DNA of 61,548 bases from the NCBI GenBank assembly GCA_014584295.1, contig JACTNC010000037.1, positions 1-61,548 of the forward strand, written 5' to 3'. Of the stretch, positions 30,957-39,514 are shown piece after piece. A program made the translations under genes and the position numbers. The stretch's first letter is position 1. Each line of letters starts with the position of its first letter. Under the pieces are notes generated by a model. It did not search any database, was not told the origin of the DNA, and saw nothing but the letters and a program-made list of their open reading frames with translations. The DNA comes from Verrucomicrobiota bacterium (lineage in GTDB: Bacteria > Verrucomicrobiota > Verrucomicrobiia > Opitutales > Opitutaceae).

Positions 30957-32852
30957 ATGACCAATTGTGGATTTCAGGGAGAGTATGATGTAATCGTCTG
31001 CGGAGCGGGGCATGCCGGTTGTGAGGCAGCCTTGGCAGCTGCCCGGATGGGGGCCTCTACCCTACTGCTTACGGGCAATCTGGACACTATCGCACAAATG
31101 AGCTGCAACCCCGCAATCGGTGGTCAGGCCAAGGGCCAGATTGTGCGGGAGATCGATGCACTCGGCGGCGAGATGGCGATTAACACCGATTGTACGGCCA
31201 TCCAGTTCAGGCTCCTCAATGAATCCAAGGGTCTGTCAGTCCAGTCTCCTCGGGCACAATGCGACAAGAAGGCCTATCAGTTTCGACTCAAACATACACT
31301 CGAGCTCCAGCCCAATCTCCTACCCTTCCAGGCAACTGTGACCGGGCTGATCTTCGAACACGGCAAGGTCGTCGGCGTGCGCACCAACCTGGATCTCGAA
31401 TTTCGCGGAAGAACCGTGATCGTTACCACGGGAACGTTTCTTCGGGGATTGATGCATATTGGCCGGAACAAGAACGAAGGAGGACGTCTTGGAGACTTCA
31501 GTGCGAAAACGCTTTCAGCGAGCTTTCTTGAAGCCGGCATTGAGCTGCAGCGCCTGAAGACCGGAACGCCGCCACGACTGCTTGGGCGAAGCCTTGATTT
31601 TTCGAAGATGACCGAGCAGCGAGGCGACGCTGAGGTAACTCGGTTCGCGTTTCACGACACACGGGATCCAGAGCCAATGTTCCACGTGGAACAGACAGGC
31701 GAACAGCGTCTCGGCTGGGTTGCGGGCACCAACCAAATATCCTGTTGGATGACCTACACAACGGAACGCACAGCTGAACTCGTGAGAACAAACCTCCATC
31801 GCTCTGCAATGTACTCCGGTGAAATCGAGGGAGTCGGTCCCCGCTATTGCCCAAGCATTGAAGACAAGTTCGTCCGTTTTGCCGACAAACCCCGACATTT
31901 GCTATTCCTTGAACCCGAAGGCAGATCGACAAATGAGTACTATGTGAACGGGCTTTCGACGTCCCTTCCGTTTGAAATTCAACAGGAAATGGTTCATAGC
32001 ATACCCGGACTGGAAAAGGCTGTGCTCTTGCGCCCGGCCTATGCGGTGGAATACGACTTTGCGCCACCGACTCAGCTTTTTCCATCCCTGGAATCCAAGA
32101 AGGTCGAGAATCTCTTCTTCGCGGGGCAAATCAATGGAACCTCCGGTTATGAAGAGGCAGCCTGCCAGGGTCTCCTGGCAGGCGTAAATGCCGCCAACAA
32201 GGTCAGGGGAGCGGCTCCGCTTGTTATAGGGCGCCACGAAGGTTACACCGGCGTTCTCGTGGATGATCTCGTCACCAAGGGCACAAACGAGCCCTATCGC
32301 ATGTTCACGAGCCGCGCCGAGCATCGTTTGCTCTTCAACCACGGCAGCGCCGAATTCCGTCTGGCTCACTACGCACGCGCTCACGGCCTCGTGTCAGCCA
32401 GTCGGCTCGCACGCATTGAGAACAAGCGAGAGGAGATGCTCAAGTGGCAAGGGTACTTCGAGAAGACTCGAATCGAAGGCGGGCAGGGGACCTGGGGCGA
32501 TGCCATCCGAAGGATCATCACGGGAAATGCTCCGGCGGTTCAATATCCCGCAGAATTCCTCGCGCTTTCACGCGCCATACAAGAGGAGGTGCTGTACCGG
32601 GTAAGCTATGCCGGTTATCTCGCCCGCGAAGAGCGACAGATAGCCAAACTCAGCCAGATTGAAAAGATAAAAATTCCTCTATCTATTGATTACCAGCAGG
32701 TTAGGGGGCTCCGGCGCGAAAGCGCGCTCAAACTCGACCGGATTAAACCCCAAACACTGGGACAAGCCAGCCGCATCAGCGGCGTAAATCCTTCTGACAT
32801 AAGCCTTTTAATGATAATTATCAGCGCAGCCAAACCGGATACGGTATCGTAA
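30957..32852 (+). CDS. mnmG: tRNA uridine 5-carboxymethylaminomethyl modification enzyme MnmG
   Basis: This 631-residue FAD protein partners MnmE in U34 tRNA modification. The dinucleotide-binding motif GAGHAGCEAALAAARMG is near residues 17-33, and the family signatures CNPAIGGQAKGQIVREIDALGG and GQINGTSGYEEAACQGLLAG are intact. The C-terminal helical domain ends in ISLLMIIISA. The gene is visibly lower in GC than its neighbours. Codons for MFHVEQ form a perfect parS palindrome at 31678-31693. The usual followers rsmG, parA and parB are absent; a PhoB-like regulator comes next. Confidence 0.96.
   Translation: MTNCGFQGEYDVIVCGAGHAGCEAALAAARMGASTLLLTGNLDTIAQMSCNPAIGGQAKGQIVREIDALGGEMAINTDCTAIQFRLLNESKGLSVQSPRAQCDKKAYQFRLKHTLELQPNLLPFQATVTGLIFEHGKVVGVRTNLDLEFRGRTVIVTTGTFLRGLMHIGRNKNEGGRLGDFSAKTLSASFLEAGIELQRLKTGTPPRLLGRSLDFSKMTEQRGDAEVTRFAFHDTRDPEPMFHVEQTGEQRLGWVAGTNQISCWMTYTTERTAELVRTNLHRSAMYSGEIEGVGPRYCPSIEDKFVRFADKPRHLLFLEPEGRSTNEYYVNGLSTSLPFEIQQEMVHSIPGLEKAVLLRPAYAVEYDFAPPTQLFPSLESKKVENLFFAGQINGTSGYEEAACQGLLAGVNAANKVRGAAPLVIGRHEGYTGVLVDDLVTKGTNEPYRMFTSRAEHRLLFNHGSAEFRLAHYARAHGLVSASRLARIENKREEMLKWQGYFEKTRIEGGQGTWGDAIRRIITGNAPAVQYPAEFLALSRAIQEEVLYRVSYAGYLAREERQIAKLSQIEKIKIPLSIDYQQVRGLRRESALKLDRIKPQTLGQASRISGVNPSDISLLMIIISAAKPDTVS
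31678..31693. promoter_or_regulatory. parS centromere-like site (perfect 16-bp match)
   Basis: TGTTCCACGTGGAACA at this position is identical to the consensus ParB-binding site parS, a perfect palindrome. It lies within the mnmG coding sequence and encodes Met-Phe-His-Val-Glu-Gln in frame. parS sites of chromosomal ParABS systems cluster near the replication origin, and mnmE/mnmG are often origin-proximal, so this region is probably close to oriC. I saw no second copy in the window. Confidence 0.85.
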
Positions 32853-33051
32853 GCCAGAGCGCAATTATCAGGAATCCTGTGCGGATTGGCCATCGACCGT
32901 GATGTATTGTATAACATACTTATATCAAATCGTTTATGAACGCATCTGCTGCGGTTGAGAAAATGATGCCGCCGCCCCGGATGTTACAATTTGGAAACAC
33001 CTGATTATTCCAATCGGCGAATTCCCGATCATGGATTAGCAGTAGGGGCCT

Positions 33052-33771
33052 ATGAAAGATCCCAAAGCCCAGCGAATCCTGGTCATCGACGACGAGTCAG
33101 ACATGACCGATCTCCTCGGCTACCACCTCAGGGGCAAAGGTTATGTCGTTGAGCTCCTCAATGACCCCAATCGCGGTATCGGGGTCGCGCGATCTTTTTT
33201 GCCCGACTTGGTCATACTCGACGTCATGATGCCCGAGATCACCGGGTTGCAGCTCTGCCGCATGCTACGGGCAGATCCAACACTCAGCCGCGTCCCGATC
33301 ATTTTCCTCACCGCTAAAGCCGAAGAGAATGATCGGGTGCAGGGCCTGGAGATCGGAGCCGATGACTATATTTCCAAGCCATTTAGCATCCGTGAGTTAA
33401 TGCTGCGAGTCCAATCACTTCTCCGACGGAGCACGCCGAAGGATGGGGACAATCCGCGCAGGATGCAGCTCGAAGGCATTGTCCTGGACATCGACCGTCA
33501 CGAAGTGACCGTGCACAATCAGCCCGTCGATCTGACAGCCACGGAATTCAAGCTCCTGCACATCCTGATGGAGCGACGGGGCAGGGTGCAGACGCGCGAA
33601 CACTTGCTGGTTACCGTTTGGAACTACGAATCTGATATCGAAACCCGCACCGTGGACACCCATATCCGAAGACTCCGCGAAAAGCTAGGGAAGGAAGCCG
33701 ATTGGGTGGAAACGATCCGAGGCGTCGGTTACCGGTTCGCCGAACGTCGCTCAGAAGCACAACCCGCATGA
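33052..33771 (+). CDS. PhoB/OmpR-family response regulator
   Basis: A 239-residue two-component regulator. The receiver domain shows the acidic pocket IDDES (Asp13/14), the phosphorylation site Asp57 in LVILDVMMPE, the switch Thr in FLTAKAEE and the conserved Lys in YISKPF. A winged-helix DNA-binding domain follows (LTATEFKLLHIL to VDTHIRRLREKLG and IRGVGYRF). Sequence and pairing with a PhoR-like kinase 119 bp downstream suggest phosphate-starvation control, though no pst or phoU genes are present here to confirm it. Confidence 0.92.
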   Translation: MKDPKAQRILVIDDESDMTDLLGYHLRGKGYVVELLNDPNRGIGVARSFLPDLVILDVMMPEITGLQLCRMLRADPTLSRVPIIFLTAKAEENDRVQGLEIGADDYISKPFSIRELMLRVQSLLRRSTPKDGDNPRRMQLEGIVLDIDRHEVTVHNQPVDLTATEFKLLHILMERRGRVQTREHLLVTVWNYESDIETRTVDTHIRRLREKLGKEADWVETIRGVGYRFAERRSEAQPA

Positions 33772-33890
33772 TCATCCCTAGGCAGTGTGAGAAAACTGCG
33801 GCGAGGCTGTTTCTCCCTCCCCGGACCTTCGCCCAGAACTGCCAGTAAGTTTGGCCTCTTGATCTCTCCACCACTCAAGCGTTTCAGGGC

Positions 33891-35162
33891 ATGCAGACTT
33901 TGCTGATCATTCTTCTTTCGATCGCACTGCTCGTGACCCTGTTTCTTCTCTGGCAGACCCGGTCGGCGGTCATCGACATCAACCGGACACTGGTTCGAGC
34001 CATCCCCCACAAACCCGAATCCGAAATTCTCTTTGCCCGGAATCGCTGGGCCGAACTTTCCAAAAGGACCAACGAACTCCTTGCCGAGAATGAACGCCTG
34101 CAGCGCGTCCGCTCAGATCAACTCGCCCAGTTCACCGCCACACTCGGAAGCCTCCAGGAGGCCGTGCTCATCATCGACGCCACCAACACGGTCCTGCTGG
34201 CAAACAAGGCCTTTCACGCGATTTTCCCCAATGCCATCAACATACTCGGGCATCGGATTGAGGATATCCTCCCGTTTCCATCCTTCCTCGATCATGTCCG
34301 CGCGGTGAAAGCGGGCGGAGCCGAAGCCCGGCGCGAAATCGAGTTCATCACAGGTTCAATCTCAACGTGTGTGGAAATCACGGGCACAACCGTTCTGGCA
34401 CCAAACGACTCCCACGGACCTTGGGCGCTCTTCGTGCTCCACGATATCACCAAGCAGAAGAAACTGGAGGGCATGCGGAAGGAATTCGTCGCCAACGTTT
34501 CTCATGAACTGCGAACTCCCCTCAGCCTTATCAAGGGTTTCATTGAAACCCTGGTCGATGGAGGTGACAGCGTGACTCCCCAAGATCGGGATCGTTTTCT
34601 GCGCACGGTTCACCGCCACACTGAACGTCTTGGCTCCTTGATCGATGACCTCCTTGCACTGTCCCGCCTCGAATCCACAAATCCAGGCCTCAAACGCGAA
34701 ACGGTCGATCTGCACAAACTGCTCGCTGACGTCGTCGCGGATTTTCAAGCGCGGACCGAACCCGACTCGCATCCCTTGGCTTATGACGTCGACAAATCCC
34801 TTGGCCCCATCCTGGCGGATCCACTGAGAATTGCCCAGGCATTGGACAACCTTCTGGACAACGCCCGCAAGTACACTCCGAAGGGAACCCGTCTCCACCT
34901 CCGCATTCGACTGTCGGGCAGGGAAGTCGAGGTTTCTGTCAGTGACAACGGCCCAGGCATACCCGCTGAAGATCTTCCCCATATCTTCGAAAGATTTTAT
35001 CGGGTAGAAAAAGGACGCGCCCGCGACAAGGGAGGAACCGGACTGGGGCTATCAATCGTGAAACACATCGTGCAGCTTCACGGCGGGCGGGTCTGGGCCG
35101 AAAGCAGGGTGGGCGAGGGAAGTTCCTTCCATTTCACGCTGCCCACGCGCACGGGCGCATGA
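33891..35162 (+). CDS. PhoR-like sensor histidine kinase
   Basis: A 423-residue membrane kinase. One N-terminal transmembrane helix (residues ~3-21) is followed by a coiled linker (WAELSKRTNELLAENERLQ), a PAS-like domain (~80-190, EAVLIIDATNTVLLANKAF), then HisKA with the phospho-accepting His205 in VSHELRTP and an ATPase domain with N box DNLLDNARKY, DNGPGIP and GGTGLGLSIV. There is no periplasmic sensor loop, as in PhoR proteins that sense through the Pst/PhoU complex. It probably phosphorylates the upstream response regulator. Confidence 0.92.
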   Translation: MQTLLIILLSIALLVTLFLLWQTRSAVIDINRTLVRAIPHKPESEILFARNRWAELSKRTNELLAENERLQRVRSDQLAQFTATLGSLQEAVLIIDATNTVLLANKAFHAIFPNAINILGHRIEDILPFPSFLDHVRAVKAGGAEARREIEFITGSISTCVEITGTTVLAPNDSHGPWALFVLHDITKQKKLEGMRKEFVANVSHELRTPLSLIKGFIETLVDGGDSVTPQDRDRFLRTVHRHTERLGSLIDDLLALSRLESTNPGLKRETVDLHKLLADVVADFQARTEPDSHPLAYDVDKSLGPILADPLRIAQALDNLLDNARKYTPKGTRLHLRIRLSGREVEVSVSDNGPGIPAEDLPHIFERFYRVEKGRARDKGGTGLGLSIVKHIVQLHGGRVWAESRVGEGSSFHFTLPTRTGA

Positions 35163-35276
35163 CATTTACGGCATCGCCTTCCCGCTCTCGTCGCTCGATC
35201 CTGGTTTCGTAAGGGAACTGCAGCGCCTCACAACTTCTCCATTGGCCTGATTCACGCACGAAGCCAATCTCCGCCG

Positions 35277-36530
35277 ATGCCAGCCCCAGATTCACCTGCT
35301 GCTCCTTCCTCCCGCGAGGAGGTCACCTTGGCCAGCATCCGCGCCGCGGCGCGACGCATCGCAGGCGGTGTGATCCTCTCGCCATGCCCTGAATCGATTG
35401 CACTGAGCGACGTCACAGGCGCACGCATCTTCTGCAAACTCGACAACATGCAGCGCACGGGATCCTTCAAGGAAAGGGGCGCCCGCAACGCGCTGCTGAA
35501 GCTATCGCCCGCCGCCCGACGCAACGGAGTCGTCGCGGCCAGTGCGGGAAATCACGCCCTCGGACTGGCCTATCACGGCCGTCTGCTAGGCATCGGTGTG
35601 ACCGTTGTCATGCCGGAATACGCTCCCCTGATAAAGCGCACGACCTGCGAGCGCCTCGGGGCGCGCGTGGTGATTCAAGGACGCGACTTCACCGAGGCAC
35701 GGGCCGCTGCGGATGAAATCGTGGCAAGGGAGCGTGCAACCTACATTCATGGTTTTGACGACCCGGACATCATCGCAGGGCAGGGGACCGCCGGCCTGGA
35801 AATCCTCCAGCAGGTCCGCAACCTCGACGCCATCGTATGTCCGATCGGAGGCGCGGGATTGATCGCGGGCATCGCGATCGCAGTGAAGGCGCTGAAACCG
35901 AGCGTCAAGATCATCGGCGTCGAAAGCGTGGCCACCAGCAGCTTCGCAGCTGCCCTCAAGGCAGGTCAGCCGGTCGCCATCCCGCGTCAATCCACGCTCG
36001 CCGACGGCCTTGCCGTGCTGAAGGTGGGCAAACGGGCCTTCGAACTCGCGCGTTCACGCGTCGATCGTGTTGTCAGCGTGCGAGAGGACGCCATCGCCCT
36101 CGCAATCCTGCGCATGGCCGAGCTGGAAAAAACGGTCGTCGAGGGCGCCGCAGCAGCACCGCTCGCGGCATTCCTGGCCGGAAAACTCCCCGAACTTGCT
36201 GGCAAACGCGTCGCCCTGGCCGTCTGCGGGGGCAACATCGACCCCGCTGTTCTCAGCCGTGTGATCGAACTCGGACTCGTCGCGGATGGGCGCATCGCAC
36301 GCTTCAGCGTTGTGATCAGCGACAGACCGGGCGGACTCGCGTCCCTGGCGCGCGCGATCGCCGGTGCGGGCGCAAGCATCAAGGACATTTCCCATGACCG
36401 TGCATTCAGCGGACCGGACGTCAGCGCAGTCACCTGCAGTTGTACTGTGGAAACTCGCGACCACGAGCACGCCACCGCACTACGGCGCGCACTGCGCAAG
36501 GCGGGATTTCAGCTCAAACCTGGCCGCTGA
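35277..36530 (+). CDS. Threonine ammonia-lyase with C-terminal ACT domain
   Basis: This 417-residue PLP enzyme deaminates threonine to 2-oxobutanoate. The PLP Lys65 sits in RTGSFKERGA; the phosphate-binding glycine loop appears as CPIGGAGLIAG and the cofactor-contacting AGNHALGLA is present. Residues after ~335 form an ACT-like regulatory domain (FSVVISDRPGGLASLARAIAGAGASI). This single-ACT, ~400-residue form occurs in both biosynthetic (IlvA) and catabolic (TdcB) settings, so the symbol is left open. Its end overlaps the convergent methyltransferase gene by 22 bp. Confidence 0.9.
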   Translation: MPAPDSPAAPSSREEVTLASIRAAARRIAGGVILSPCPESIALSDVTGARIFCKLDNMQRTGSFKERGARNALLKLSPAARRNGVVAASAGNHALGLAYHGRLLGIGVTVVMPEYAPLIKRTTCERLGARVVIQGRDFTEARAAADEIVARERATYIHGFDDPDIIAGQGTAGLEILQQVRNLDAIVCPIGGAGLIAGIAIAVKALKPSVKIIGVESVATSSFAAALKAGQPVAIPRQSTLADGLAVLKVGKRAFELARSRVDRVVSVREDAIALAILRMAELEKTVVEGAAAAPLAAFLAGKLPELAGKRVALAVCGGNIDPAVLSRVIELGLVADGRIARFSVVISDRPGGLASLARAIAGAGASIKDISHDRAFSGPDVSAVTCSCTVETRDHEHATALRRALRKAGFQLKPGR

Positions 36531-37345
36531 CCGCGCTGGCGGACGGCTTCGAAAAGGGTGATGATGGTCGCCATGGCGACATTGAGCGAATCCGCCTGAC
36601 CTGCCATGGGAATACGCACCGGAAGGTCTGCCTCCCGAAGCCAGAAATCGCTCAGGCCATACTGTTCGCTCCCCATCACGACCGCCAACGGACCTCGAAG
36701 ATCACTGTCCGTGTAAAGCGCCTTTGCCCCGGGTGTGGTCGCCACGGTTCGGATTCCCCTGCGTTTCAGCCAAGTGTGAACTTCAATGCTGCTGGAAATC
36801 AGGCAGGGCACTGAAAAAATCACACCCGTCGACGCACGCACCACATTAGGGTTGAAGAGGTCCGTCACCGGATCACAGACAATCACCGCATTGCACCCCG
36901 CCGCATCGGCACTGCGCAGGATCGTTCCGAGGTTGCCCGGTTTTTCAATCGCCTCGACCACCAGCAGAAAGGGATCCTCCGGCAACTTAAGATCTTCAAG
37001 GCTGAGCTTCCACTGTGGCGCGACAGCGAGCAGGCCGTCCGGTCGCTCACGATAGGCCACCTTTGCAAAGGCTTCCTTGTTCAACTCAAAAAGCCTGGCG
37101 CCCCCCTTGCGTGCGTTCTCCAGCAGTCCGCCTTCATTCTCCCCCATGAACCAATCGGGAGAAAAATAGAGCTCTGTCACCGCAACCCTCTTTTCCAACG
37201 CGCGCCGGATTTCCCGGTATCCCTCGACAAGGAAGACGCCGGCATCGTCGCGGGTACGTCGGTCGCGCAGTTTGACCAACTGCTTGATGCGCGGGTTCTG
37301 CAGGCTGGTGATCTTTTCCGGCACGTATTCCACGGGAATCGTCAC
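36509..37345 (-). CDS. TrmH-family (SpoU) 2'-O-ribose RNA methyltransferase
   Basis: A SPOUT-fold enzyme that would methylate a ribose 2'-OH in rRNA or tRNA using S-adenosylmethionine. The N-terminal substrate-binding domain has ITSLQNPRIKQLVKLRDRR and FLVEGYREIRRAL; the C-terminal knot carries the SpoU motifs EKPGNLGTILRSADAAG, VMGSEQYGLSDFWL and RIPMAGQADSLNVAMA. A GTG at 37345, preceded by GGAGG 9 bases upstream, is preferred and gives 278 residues; an open frame to 37453 adds an Arg/Ser-rich tail unlike the family. The target nucleotide cannot be told from sequence. Confidence 0.88.
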   Translation of the reverse strand: MTIPVEYVPEKITSLQNPRIKQLVKLRDRRTRDDAGVFLVEGYREIRRALEKRVAVTELYFSPDWFMGENEGGLLENARKGGARLFELNKEAFAKVAYRERPDGLLAVAPQWKLSLEDLKLPEDPFLLVVEAIEKPGNLGTILRSADAAGCNAVIVCDPVTDLFNPNVVRASTGVIFSVPCLISSSIEVHTWLKRRGIRTVATTPGAKALYTDSDLRGPLAVVMGSEQYGLSDFWLREADLPVRIPMAGQADSLNVAMATIITLFEAVRQRGQRPGLS

Positions 37346-37565
37346 GCTGACCCGCCTCCGGGCAGTTGCAATGCCGCAAACGGAGGAGAATCGTCGATGT
37401 CGGACCGATACCGCGGATGGACCCGGCAGCGGAAATTCCGATGGACCTGCCAAAGGAAAAGGGTGAATCCCCCATCAAGGGAAAATATGTCAGGACACGA
37501 CCGGGAAAATAGTTGGGCAATTGCAGAACCCAACCCATCGCAGTGACGGGATCATGATTTGATTT

Positions 37566-38888
37566 GTGAATTCATCGCCCGGCTTGAACGTGGAGGAAGT
37601 GGGCAAAAAGAGAAAAACGAACGACTACCCGTTTGCGTATCACCAGGAAATCGAACTGGAAATCGCCGCATTGACCAACCTCGGTTCCGGTCTCGGTCGC
37701 GTGTCCGTCGATCATCCGCAGGGTCGCGCGGAGAACTGGGTCGTCATGGTTCCCTTCACCCTGCCCGGCGAGCGCGTGCGCGCACGGGTCTTCCGCAATC
37801 ACCGGAATTTCTCAGAGGCCGATGTGCTTGAGATCCTCACGGCTTCCAAGAACCGGGTGACCGCACGCTGCCCGCTGTTCGGCCGATGCGGGGGATGTCA
37901 GTATCAGCATTTCAACTACAATGGGCAGCTTGCATGGAAACGACGTCAGGTCGCCGAGCTGCTCGAACATCTCGCAGGCCTCCATTTTCCCGTCGAACCG
38001 GTCATCCCTTCACCCAGGGAATGGGGCTATCGTTCCAAGATCACTCCACACTTCGCAGCACCTCGCAGTGCCGGAATCATCGAAGGCAATCCCAACAAGG
38101 CGATGCCGATCGGGTTTCTGAGGCAGGGTGCCCGCTTCGACATCGTCGACGTTCCGCAGTGTCTCATCGCCACCGACGCCATCAACACCCGGCTGACCAG
38201 CCTCCGAGCCGAAGTTCTCGCAAAGGCATCAGCCGGAAGTTATCCGCGCGGCGCCACGCTGCTCTTGCGCGAAGCCTCCGGAGAGGTGACGACCGACTAC
38301 GATTCGGTCATCACCGAAACGGTGGGCAGCCTCAGGCTGCGCTTTCTGGCTCGCGACTTCTTTCAAAACAACCCCTTCATCCTCCCGGCCTTCACCGCCT
38401 ATGTTCGCGAACAGGCTGCTGCGAGTGGTGCGCGTCACCTCGTGGATGCCTACTGCGGGAGCGGATTGTTCGCCCTTTCCGTGGCCCCTGCGTTTCACCA
38501 GGTGGCCGGTGTCGAGGTCAGCGAAAGCAGCGTCACGTTCGCACGGGAAAATGCCCTGGCCAACGGCATCACCAACGCTCGGTTTGTCGCAGGGGACGCC
38601 TCAAGGATCTTCGACGGCCTTAACTTTCCGCCCACGGAGACGGTGGTGATCATCGACCCTCCCAGAAAGGGATGTGACGCATCGTTTCTGTCACAACTTT
38701 TCCACTACAGCCCGCTGGCCGTCGTCTACGTCTCGTGCGATCCCGCCACGCAGATGCGGGACCTGAAGGAGTTCATCGCTGCAGGGTATGTGCTCAAGCG
38801 CGTGCAGCCGTTCGACCTCTTTCCCCAGACCCGGCACCTTGAGTGCGTCATCACACTCGCAAAGGATTTCCCCAAGGTGACACCATGA
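37566..38888 (+). CDS. RlmD/TrmA-family 23S rRNA or tRNA (uracil-5-)-methyltransferase
   Basis: A 440-residue SAM-dependent m5U methyltransferase. An N-terminal TRAM-like region (IAALTNLGSGLGRV) is followed by the Fe-S-type cysteine cluster CPLFGRCGGCQYQH, a SAM-binding fold (VDAYCGSGLFALS), the motif IIDPPRKG and the nucleophile Cys in YVSCDPATQMRDL. SCDP replaces the more common SCNP. The listed start is a GTG at 37566 with no strong ribosome-binding site, so the exact start is uncertain. Its stop overlaps the trmB ATG by 4 bases (ATGA), suggesting translational coupling. Confidence 0.9.
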   Translation: MNSSPGLNVEEVGKKRKTNDYPFAYHQEIELEIAALTNLGSGLGRVSVDHPQGRAENWVVMVPFTLPGERVRARVFRNHRNFSEADVLEILTASKNRVTARCPLFGRCGGCQYQHFNYNGQLAWKRRQVAELLEHLAGLHFPVEPVIPSPREWGYRSKITPHFAAPRSAGIIEGNPNKAMPIGFLRQGARFDIVDVPQCLIATDAINTRLTSLRAEVLAKASAGSYPRGATLLLREASGEVTTDYDSVITETVGSLRLRFLARDFFQNNPFILPAFTAYVREQAAASGARHLVDAYCGSGLFALSVAPAFHQVAGVEVSESSVTFARENALANGITNARFVAGDASRIFDGLNFPPTETVVIIDPPRKGCDASFLSQLFHYSPLAVVYVSCDPATQMRDLKEFIAAGYVLKRVQPFDLFPQTRHLECVITLAKDFPKVTP

Positions 38889-39484
38889 CCCAAGCCGAAG
38901 CAACGGATTATCGTCACCTGCACGAGCAGCGCCGCTCCGAGGTCCGCGCCGCATTGCGACCCCTGGTTGCAGGCCACGAACGCATCGTACTCGAAATTGG
39001 CTGCGGTCACGGACACTTCCTGGAGGCCTACGCTGCCGCCCACCCGGACGTTTTCTGCCTCGGCATCGATCTCATGAGCGATCGCATCCGCCGCGGCACC
39101 CGCAAGAAGGAACGCTCCCGGCTTGCCAACCTCGCGTTTCTTCACGCCTCGGCGAGCGACCTCCTGGCGGCATTGCCCGAACACGTGAAACTAGGCGCAA
39201 TCTTCGTCCTTTTTCCCGATCCCTGGCCCAAGCGCCGGCACTGGAAAAACCGCCTTATCCAACCGGAGTTTCTCGACGCTCTTGCTGACCATGCCGTCGC
39301 GGGAGCGCCTTTCCATTTTCGCACCGACCACGTGCCTTACTTTGAAGAGGCGAGGGCGGTCGTGGCGGCACATTCGAAATGGAAGCTCGCGCCGAGTACC
39401 GCAGTGTGGCCTTTTGAATTCACTACCGTCTTCCAGGCCCGCGCCCCCTCGTACCAATCCCTGATCGCACATCGAATCGCATAG
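38885..39484 (+). CDS. trmB: tRNA (guanine-N7)-methyltransferase
   Basis: This 199-residue enzyme makes m7G46 in tRNA with S-adenosylmethionine. SAM-binding EIGCGHGHFLEAYA is followed by GIDLMSDRIRRG, and the family signature FVLFPDPWPKRRHWKNRLIQPEFLD is intact. The ATG overlaps the stop codon of the preceding methyltransferase, so the upstream in-frame start at 38843 is rejected. The two RNA methyltransferases form a tight pair. Confidence 0.94.
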   Translation: MTQAEATDYRHLHEQRRSEVRAALRPLVAGHERIVLEIGCGHGHFLEAYAAAHPDVFCLGIDLMSDRIRRGTRKKERSRLANLAFLHASASDLLAALPEHVKLGAIFVLFPDPWPKRRHWKNRLIQPEFLDALADHAVAGAPFHFRTDHVPYFEEARAVVAAHSKWKLAPSTAVWPFEFTTVFQARAPSYQSLIAHRIA

Positions 39485-39514
39485 TCACCGGATCACGCTC
39501 CGGTTTGTTCCACC

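Noticed and set aside
32895..32935. Promoter or operator around GTATTGTATAACATAC upstream of the PhoB-like gene
   Set aside because: The palindrome has two mismatched pairs, no pho-box repeats are evident, and no adequate -35/-10 spacing was found.
30632..33051. oriC with DnaA boxes around mnmG
   Set aside because: A/T-rich gaps and parS are suggestive, but no good TTATNCACA cluster was found. One isolated TGTGAATAA at 46047-46055 is not enough.
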